The notes under the pieces were generated by a model. The model made no database searches, was not told the DNA's origin, and saw only the letters and a program-made list of their open reading frames with translations. Both the position numbers and the translations under genes were made by a program. Shown here piece after piece: positions 57,152-64,000 of a DNA stretch of 64,000 bases (position 1 is its first letter; the number at the start of each line of letters is the position of its first letter). This DNA is from Collybiopsis luxurians FD-317 M1. Lineage: Eukaryota > Basidiomycota > Agaricomycetes > Agaricales > Omphalotaceae. Location: positions 167,513-231,512 of the forward strand of contig KN834790.1 of NCBI GenBank assembly GCA_000827265.1, in the 5' to 3' direction.

Positions 57152-59630
57152 TTTTGCGCGTACTTACATTCGAGGTGAAACCATTCTGCCGGGCATTTCT
57201 AACTATTGGTATTTACATGTAGTACTGTTTTCCCATCATGCAATGGAGATAAGTGACCTTCTCGCTGGAGATCTGAGCTGGAGAGTGAACTTTGGGCCAC
57301 AAATCAACACTGATGAATCTTAAGCCAATTTAATAGATGATGTACTACACTCGTTCTCAGTACATCGTCAACATGGACTCACCAAAAGCCTACTTCTAGT
57401 AAGCTCTACAGCTTTTCAGGAATATCCACACGGTCGCGATAATTTCCGCTTTCAATTCCCAACATCCCACGAGAAGCCTGTTCTTGCAAGTCGTAGCTTG
57501 CAAGGAAAACTTCGCTGTCTCCCCACCGTTCCCTGCGTCCTGTCAGCTTTCAATAGCGTTACCTCAAGTATATCAAAAAGGTCGCGGCAGATTGTTCCTA
57601 GTATGATACTCAGGAAGCCATGACTCAGCTAGGCAGCAACCTAATCGACGAAATCATCTGGCGGCAGGCCGAGACGATATTGATATTCTAATCGAGTTTT
57701 TGTCACCGTAAATAGCAAATACGCTGGCGCAGGGCGATTGTCGACTCAGTAAATTACACTCTTGGTGCACGCAAGGGGATAATTGTTGAGTCCGCGGTCT
57801 AAGAAAAGCTATTTTGGGAGCTCAAGGCTCAGCGCTCAGGAGTGGCTTCGAAGAAATTTGGAGTGCGACGATATGAGCGCTTTCGTTGTCGCATGAACGA
57901 CTCAGAAAAATAAAGATACGCACTCGTACGTAAATGACTGATGCTGGTGCCAGCGTTTTGGGGTCCATCTAGAACAGGCACCACCGTAGTAATGACGCTA
58001 GCCTTGTTAAGAGAGATACAACTTCCCTCGTTTGATCGCCTCTCACTTGACATATGAATCATTCTATAAACCCGGGCATTACAATTCCTTAGCTTCAACC
58101 CGAAGAATGTGATAGAGCAGTTTTTTTCATTCAATTGATTCACAGCTTACGATTACAAGTCCGACCTCTCTATCCCGTCAAATCAGCTTCTTGAAACAGA
58201 AAATCGTCACTGATCATCTTTCAGGTCCTGACATTGGACTCACAAACCGAGTTGCGTCTTCATTCCGAAAAGGGTATCTTGAGTTAAAATCAGCTCTTCC
58301 CTTTTATTTTTGGTATCCGTGTTTATTGCCCAATGTCCCGAGGGATGTGGTACTACGACATTACTCTACTGCTTTGTATTTGGTATAATTTAATGAAATG
58401 TACTACTTTTTGGAGTATGGAAAGCTACAGCAAAGGCGTAAGAGACATGCCGAAGCAGCGAGTGTGTCTCTTAGCGAAGAGGTCGCTGGTGTATGCGCTG
58501 CCCGGTTGTAATACCGAGCTCTTCCCTTGATTCCCACCTGCTCGATTCAATCATATTGACTCGACCCTCACCATTGCTAACGATATCTCCTTGAATATCT
58601 CCGTCCGAGTCCAATTGAATTGCTGCCTCTAAATATTCTCGATCGATTGCCTGGACTGTACGAAGTAACTCGGTAATGCCTTTTTCTTTCTAGTCTGCGG
58701 GCTATCCGCTCCCCTAATATCTCCCTTTTCTTTAGACCAACAAAAGCCCTATTGTCGTTCGTATCCGAGTCAGCGCCCGAAACTCTTCCTCATGGCGCAG
58801 AACCCTCTTTTGCCGGAGTTCATCAACGGCGATCCTCCAAAACCTGATACACGGACCTACTAACGATATCTAACAGACTTAGCCTCCAGTGGTGGAAATT
58901 TGTGGCGAGGCACGCTGAGAGAATCTATTCAACGGGCGGTGGAATTACCTACGTCTGTGGGCGTAACTTGAGAGCTTTCCCTCCAGATCGCTTCCGCATG
59001 TCTCCAGTTGTTGTTCGTTTCGTTTCCAGGGCCCTTGCTTCTCCTTGTTTTCCTTTTTTGTCCTTGTTCTCGTTCCTAGTAACAACTCCGTCTGGCGCCT
59101 GTGGAGGTCTTGGTGAATTATTGGGTCATCGAACTGAACATCATTCCCGAAAAAGGTGAGATACTCACATCCATTCCTGTCATGTAAGTGTAAGGATATT
59201 AACCGATCAGTTCGGGATCGACCAAGCTGTTCTCTGAGCTTTTTCCTGTTTCGCTCCGATTACTTTCATACGCACTACGACTATGCGCTCTTCTTTTACT
59301 AGTCACTGGCGATAACGTCGTCAGAGCGATCAGTAAGCTATGGTGACGCCACTTCCTGGCTTTCACCTCGCTTCGATAGTTTGGCATCACAGTACGGTTC
59401 ACGAAGTTTGGTCTCTGAGCCATTTACTAACGTATAGTTTCTAGACTACAGGGATAGTGCACCATACAAACCCTTTTACCCGTGCCTCAGACACACCTTG
59501 AATAATAACCAAAATTACACACTATCTACGGAATGTTTTTTCCCGCCGCAGTTATAATTGAACTTTGGAATGGAGTTGATTTCCGAAGTCATGATGGCCT
59601 ACATCCGACATGTAGTCGCAACGATCCAAA
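57152..59630. other. Intergenic stretch, no gene seen
   Basis: About 2.5 kb of CpG-containing sequence with only short overlapping ORFs. Around 59080-59130 lies the TCTGGCGCCTGTGG segment shared with 46.9 kb. Confidence 0.4.
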
Positions 59631-59640
59631 ACACTTCTTG

Positions 59641-60865
59641 CTCTGCAGTTCCCTTTTGGGGACCGCCAGTCATAAGTCCGAAATGGGAGTCGTTTTGGTT
59701 TCGAAATTCGTACTTCTTCAATGAGAGTTCGCCCCCACCCATATCACTATTGTCACCATCTTCACTAGTGGAAAATACCTCCGCTGCGGCACTATCGTTC
59801 TTCTCTCAGAACGATGACATAAGTCGATAGCGATAGCTTTCCTTCCTTGAATTCTTTTTCTCCACATCCGTTCAGCACGAAGTTCCGGCTTCGCTCTGCA
59901 GTCCCTCTTAGCGCCGTCAGCCATAAGACGGAAGCAAGTTATTCTTTTGCCACTCGAAACAAGCACTAAAAGCAAGCTTATACTATAGGAAATGCTACTC
60001 TCCTTTCCTTAACCCTTCCTCCTTGTCCTTTCCAGGCATTTCGTGTTATCCTTGGACTCGACAGTGTCCATGAAATGCCGGTTTTCTTATTCTCTCCTTA
60101 TTCTCTCTCTCTTTGTCTGTCTGTCTCTCTGTGCTTCGATCATAGTCTGCCCCTTTCCTCACCCCAACCATCTCACCCTCTTCACTAATGAAAGTACCTC
60201 CACCACGGCACTGTTGTTCTTCTCTCAGGGTGATATATAACATAAGTCGGTACCGAGTGCTATCATCTCCTCTTAAATCTCATCACGAACTTCTCAAAAA
60301 CCCCCCTCTCTCTGCAGTCCTTTAAGTTCACAGAGGCGAGTCGTTTACTCTCTTTGATTGATTTGAATTCTGAGTACGTGTCTCTGCTTGTCTACGATTT
60401 AAATATATTGAGCTAAACTGACAGTCGTCCGCCTTAGGTTTTGATTCTTTACAGCTCTTTAATCAACTTCAGGGGGAGCGCGTACGCCATTACCACCGCT
60501 CCATTCAATCAAATACAATCATAAACGAAACTTCGGACATTCGAGAACACTCTACGCCCTATAGTCCCGGGTATGAAGCTTGAGAAATGGTGTTCCGAGT
60601 GTCCTTTTTACTATGGTTAGTATGAGTCTATTTCTCGAGTGATTCTTTGGTTGGCTGATCCCTTATTCATGTGAGGCAGATCTGAGTTTATCCCCCCAGT
60701 CAAATGTGTCCTTCAAGCTGTCCATTAACTCAAGCGCGACAATCCCTTCAAACATGCTTTCCGCTTAGGGACCGTCAGTCATAGGTCAGATAGGGTTCTA
60801 AGTCCAACCTCATACTCGCAATCCCAGCTCTGCAGTTCCCTTCGGGACCGTCAGCCATAAGACGG
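59641..60865 (+). repeat. Cluster of five short hairpin-forming repeats
   Basis: The motif TCTGCAGTTCCC-loop-GGGAC followed by CCGTCAGCCATAAGACGG occurs at 59641-59680, 59894-59931, 60309-60345 (partial), 60759-60790 (partial) and 60828-60865. Two adjacent stems are possible, GTTCCC/GGGAC with a TTCG or TTTT loop and CCGTC/GACGG with an 8-nt loop. The second stem is perfect in the copies at 59894 and 60828. Copies differ elsewhere, yet these elements persist. No ORF explains them. A structured RNA or a decayed repeat family are both possible. Confidence 0.6.
59761..60249 (+). repeat. Pair of related 65-70 bp elements 420 bp apart
   Basis: TTCACTAGTGGAAAATACCT at 59761 and TTCACTAATGAAAGTACCTC at 60181 begin two copies that both continue with CGGCACTRTYGTTCTTCTCT, then CAG, and end near ACATAAGTCG. 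The first copy can form a stem (ATCGTTCT/AGAACGAT). They are interleaved with the hairpin repeats above, so the whole 59.6-60.9 kb region seems to have grown by local duplications. Confidence 0.7.
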
Positions 60866-62051
60866 TTTGAGAGTCGTATTTAGTTCAAACTTCCCTTTAG
60901 ACATTTCATTTTCTCTTCTGTAAGGGTTGTTCATCTGGCTAGTTCTTCTATCTGTTTTAACAATGCTTCCCCGTATAGTCTTGACTTCCATTCATATATC
61001 TGTTGCATTCATCCATCGCTTCCACATTCCACTTACCGTCGAACTTCTTTCGTGGCGGTAAGTGGTGGAGTTAATCCTGCCAACGGATTTGTATCTGGGA
61101 TTTTCTTCACCGCTTCCAGAAGTCATTGTACACATATTAGTATCTTGTACCAACCTTGTACGGATCTTCGGAATTTGTCTCTATCAAGTTGATTCTTGAA
61201 CGGGCGCATTGGTATTTATTGAAAGAATCGTCCAAGCTGTTATTGTGAGGTAGTACGCACTTGATCAAGTAAGGAAAATGAGCTGAAGCTTCGAAATCGC
61301 TAATTGAAAGTCGCAATATTTAGCCCTGCAGCGCAAATTTACATCGATCATATTTGGATAGTGAGTCACCACAAATAGTAAAGGCAAAGCTGTATATTTT
61401 GAACTCGTTATGGGACGAGCTACATTTACCATGCGAAAGTTGCAGACAGAGTCCTACTGAACACCGTCAGGCAAAAATCAGTGAGCGTTAGAACAGACCG
61501 GGATCCAAAGTTTTTTCCGTACAGCGAAAATATAGATTTAACTGTACAGGTTCAGATACAAGGAAAAGTCAAGGGAATGAATGTAAAATATTCATTTGAT
61601 CAATAGTCTGAATGAATGTGTTACTATAAGATTCAAAGTCAACAATAAGAATGACAAAAAAACAAAGAAAGAAAAAGGCCAATCGCAGTGACTCAGGGTA
61701 CACGAAAACAATGAAAGTCACGAGAAAAAAACAATCGCAGTCATGCGCGACTTGGTCGATCGGGATTCGACGATAACAAAGCCTTGAGAATCAGTTTCAT
61801 CTATTCGTTCATCTTGAGCCACTGTATCCGTTTCAGCCACTATCGCCCACAATACCGCTCCGATATGTCGTTTATCGGTTTGACCAGGCCCATACTTGGC
61901 CAAAAAAAAAAAAACCTACGTTCGTTATTGTTCACACAACCAAACACCACCCACACCCACACTCACTTCATCCACACTACACACTTCACCATAACCACCC
62001 AGGGCCAATTTTCTAACTTCCCAACTTCGAGCGCTTGAGCCTTTCGTCATC
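60866..62051. promoter_or_regulatory. Intergenic and upstream region of the Gln-rich gene
   Basis: No gene is supported. Just upstream of the 62052 start a CA/CT-rich stretch (ACCACCCACACCCACACTCA near 61946) resembles fungal core promoters. Confidence 0.4.
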
Positions 62052-64000
62052 ATGGACGCTTTTCAGAATCATTTCCAGAGTGGCACAAATCCGACACCTG
62101 CATTGCGCAAAGACAGCCACGGCCCCAAACCCATTCCTCCACCTAGCAAGAAAGTACAGATCGGGGAGGCAAGAAAATCACCGATACCACCTCCAGGAAA
62201 GGTATCGAGACAAGTATCGAAACCTTCTGGCCAACCGGAGCAAGTTTTCTCACCTGCCGAGCTAGAGTCGATGGCGGCTCAGCAAAGCTCGTACTTCTCC
62301 TTCAAGCTGGACGTGAATCAGTAAGTTCTTCCTCAAGCTGATAGTAAACTTACTAACCTTTCTTCGACGAAGATCACCGCAAACGGCGAAGGCTCAGAAG
62401 ACTCAAAAGTTGAGAACAAACCTGGAACAAGCTCAGAGTGACCACAGTCCGGTTCAGAAGCCATCGGACGTATTGTTGCAGCAACATGTCCAACGGCACG
62501 ATCCTTCGCGAAACCAGTGGCACTCTAATGTCCAATCTCACAGCCAGGTCCAAGTCCCACACGCCGTCGCCGCCAGTACTCCGGAGGGGTCGAACTTTTC
62601 CCAAAGCAATCCAACGTCCAACCTGCACCCTTATCCCTCATCGATCCAAATCCAATCCAACAGCCGATCCTACCAGGGGACCCTGGCACAACTCGAACGC
62701 CTCCGCCAGCTCGACGCCTGGCAGAGGTACGCACAGATGGAACTTGCACGAACGAATCAAGTACCGACGCGCGCGCAAATGCCCAATCAAGCCCAGAAAC
62801 AGAACCAGGTGCCTCAAAACTCAGTTCCCGGAGTGAATCAAGTGCACGCAACCCACTCATCGACGCAGACAGTCTTCCCCCAACTCTCATATGAGCAGCT
62901 CTTACAGGCGCATACACTCCTTCAACAGCAGAACCACGCGCTATTGCAAGCACGGAATGGAATCAGCGCGTACGAACAGTCCCCGTCGCAGCGACCTCCA
63001 CCCTCCGCATCCTCGCAGTCGCCGTATCCACCTCAACCAGGGAATTCAAGCACAAGGGCTATACTATCAAGCATACCCACCAAAACAGGATACAGCTCGA
63101 CTTCAGCGTCTTTCCCTCAAGCACTCACTCAGTACTACCCGGCCAAGGCAAGCGCACCGCAAGCTCCGCACTCCCGGTCGTTCAGCTACCAGCAAAATGA
63201 GCCGAACCTACCATCCCCTTCTCACTCGTCGCAGCTCAGGGTGTCAACTACCGCTATCAACATCCCTTCGACATCGGCAAACCCTCATCCTCAAAACTCT
63301 GATATGAGCTATGGAACCGACAACCTTCCTACACCCGATTCGACTCGTGTTCAGTCGACTCCACACGATTCCCAGAACAGTTACCACCATAACAGCGTAC
63401 AAGGATCGAGCGAATTCGACTGGATGTACTCATCATTCCCACAGTGTGTTCAAGACCAGAGCGTTATTGCGAACGGTACAAGAGGTGCAGTAGGAGGAGG
63501 AAGTGGGGTTTCATTCACCAGTGGAGGGGAAGGTGAGGGTGAGGTTCCAACATCGAGCCTCAACGAGCTCGAGACTCTCTCGTCGACCGTCGAACGAGTC
63601 GATGAAGTGGCATCTCAGTCGAAGGGAGACTACTATTCCCACCCACCCACAGTTCCATACGCCGAAGCACAGGAAATCGAATCACATCCGCCAACTCTCT
63701 CTTACAGTCTCGCCTCGCGGAACGAACATCAGTCGACCGCCACCGACTTGATGTTTCGGGACTACTCTCACTCTTCGAAACGCGTCGAGAACAATTCAAG
63801 GGGGGTATCCGGAGGCAAGGCTGTATCGAAACAGCGCAAGAGAAGAAAAGGCAAGGTCCCAGAGCCGAGCGCGGTCAAAAGCCCTGAGCTATCCAGCCTC
63901 GACTTTCTAGCCGACGCACTCATAACGGACTTTCTCGCGTCAGGGACAGCTGAGCATGGACTAGGGGAGGGAAAAATCGAGGATGAGATGGAGAGATTCT
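62052..64000 (+). CDS. Gln/Ser/Pro-rich hypothetical protein, 3' end beyond the window
   Basis: Exon 1 is 62052-62320 (MDAFQNHFQSGTNPTPALRK). A 52-nt GTAAGT..AG intron (62321-62372) leads into one open frame from 62373 to the window end without a stop. About 630 residues are visible. Content: Pro- and Lys-rich start (KPIPPPSKKVQIGEARK), a short helix-like segment (TLAQLERLRQLDAWQRYAQM), LSYEQLLQAHTLLQQQNHAL, long Ser/Gln/Pro tracts, a strongly basic patch (SKQRKRRKGK) that may be a nuclear signal, and LSSLDFLADALITDFLASG near the window edge. No DNA-binding or catalytic domain is visible. A transcription-related role is only an inference from composition; the distal part is unseen. Confidence 0.8.

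Noticed and set aside
43430..61400. Similarity between 43430-43480 and 61375-61395 (AGCAAAGGCAAAGCT-like)
   Set aside because: Only a short stretch matches and the flanks do not align; insufficient to call a dispersed element.

Overview
The window looks like nuclear DNA of an agaricomycete (mushroom-forming) basidiomycete. Reasons: genes are split by many short introns of about 45-75 nt with GT..AG ends; there is a spliced tRNA-Leu; a CxC-type KDZ transposase is present; a Goodbye-NACHT-ankyrin NLR is present; and a protein kinase-like gene of a type expanded in Agaricomycetes is present. The species cannot be named from the sequence.

The window alternates between two kinds of sequence. AT-rich, strikingly CpG-poor blocks (about 0-19.9, 26.9-31.6 and 44.7-52.1 kb) hold minisatellites, decayed transposon ORFs, fold-back elements and, unexpectedly, the intact 8-exon NLR gene. 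CpG-containing blocks (about 20-23.9, 25-26.9, 31.7-44.5 and 52.1-64 kb) hold the ordinary genes.

Layout: 0-2.4 kb, a 51-bp minisatellite. 3.8-9.3 kb, decayed ORFs of unknown families on both strands. 12.9-17.5 kb, a decayed hypothetical gene and a KDZ transposase gene with cysteine cluster and a premature stop. 22.4-23.3 kb, a T5orf172/GIY-YIG-like gene broken by TGA stops. 24.0-24.9 kb, a second, related 51-bp minisatellite. 25.5-26.2 kb, a small secreted protein. 26.8-31 kb, decayed ORFs and a nested inverted-repeat element. 32.8-33.9 kb, an NmrA-like oxidoreductase. 34.0-37.8 kb, two intact DJ-1/PfpI genes and one decayed copy. 38.5-41.4 kb, a large disordered, probably nuclear protein. 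41.8-41.9 kb, tRNA-Leu(CAG). 42.2-43.2 kb, an OPI3-type phospholipid methyltransferase. 47.5-52.1 kb, the NLR. 55.9-57.2 kb, a kinase-like protein lacking two catalytic motifs. 59.6-60.9 kb, a cluster of short hairpin-forming repeats with no gene. 62.1-64 kb, the start of a Gln/Ser-rich protein that runs off the window.

For each of the six principal multi-exon genes and the secreted-protein gene, the splice models were built by hand and their exon lengths sum to a multiple of three, with family-consistent protein across the junctions where the family is known. The strongest candidate for interesting biology is the NLR: it has 20 ankyrin repeats, most of them nearly identical, a pattern associated with fast-evolving fungal recognition receptors, sitting intact inside a transposon-like, CpG-depleted block.
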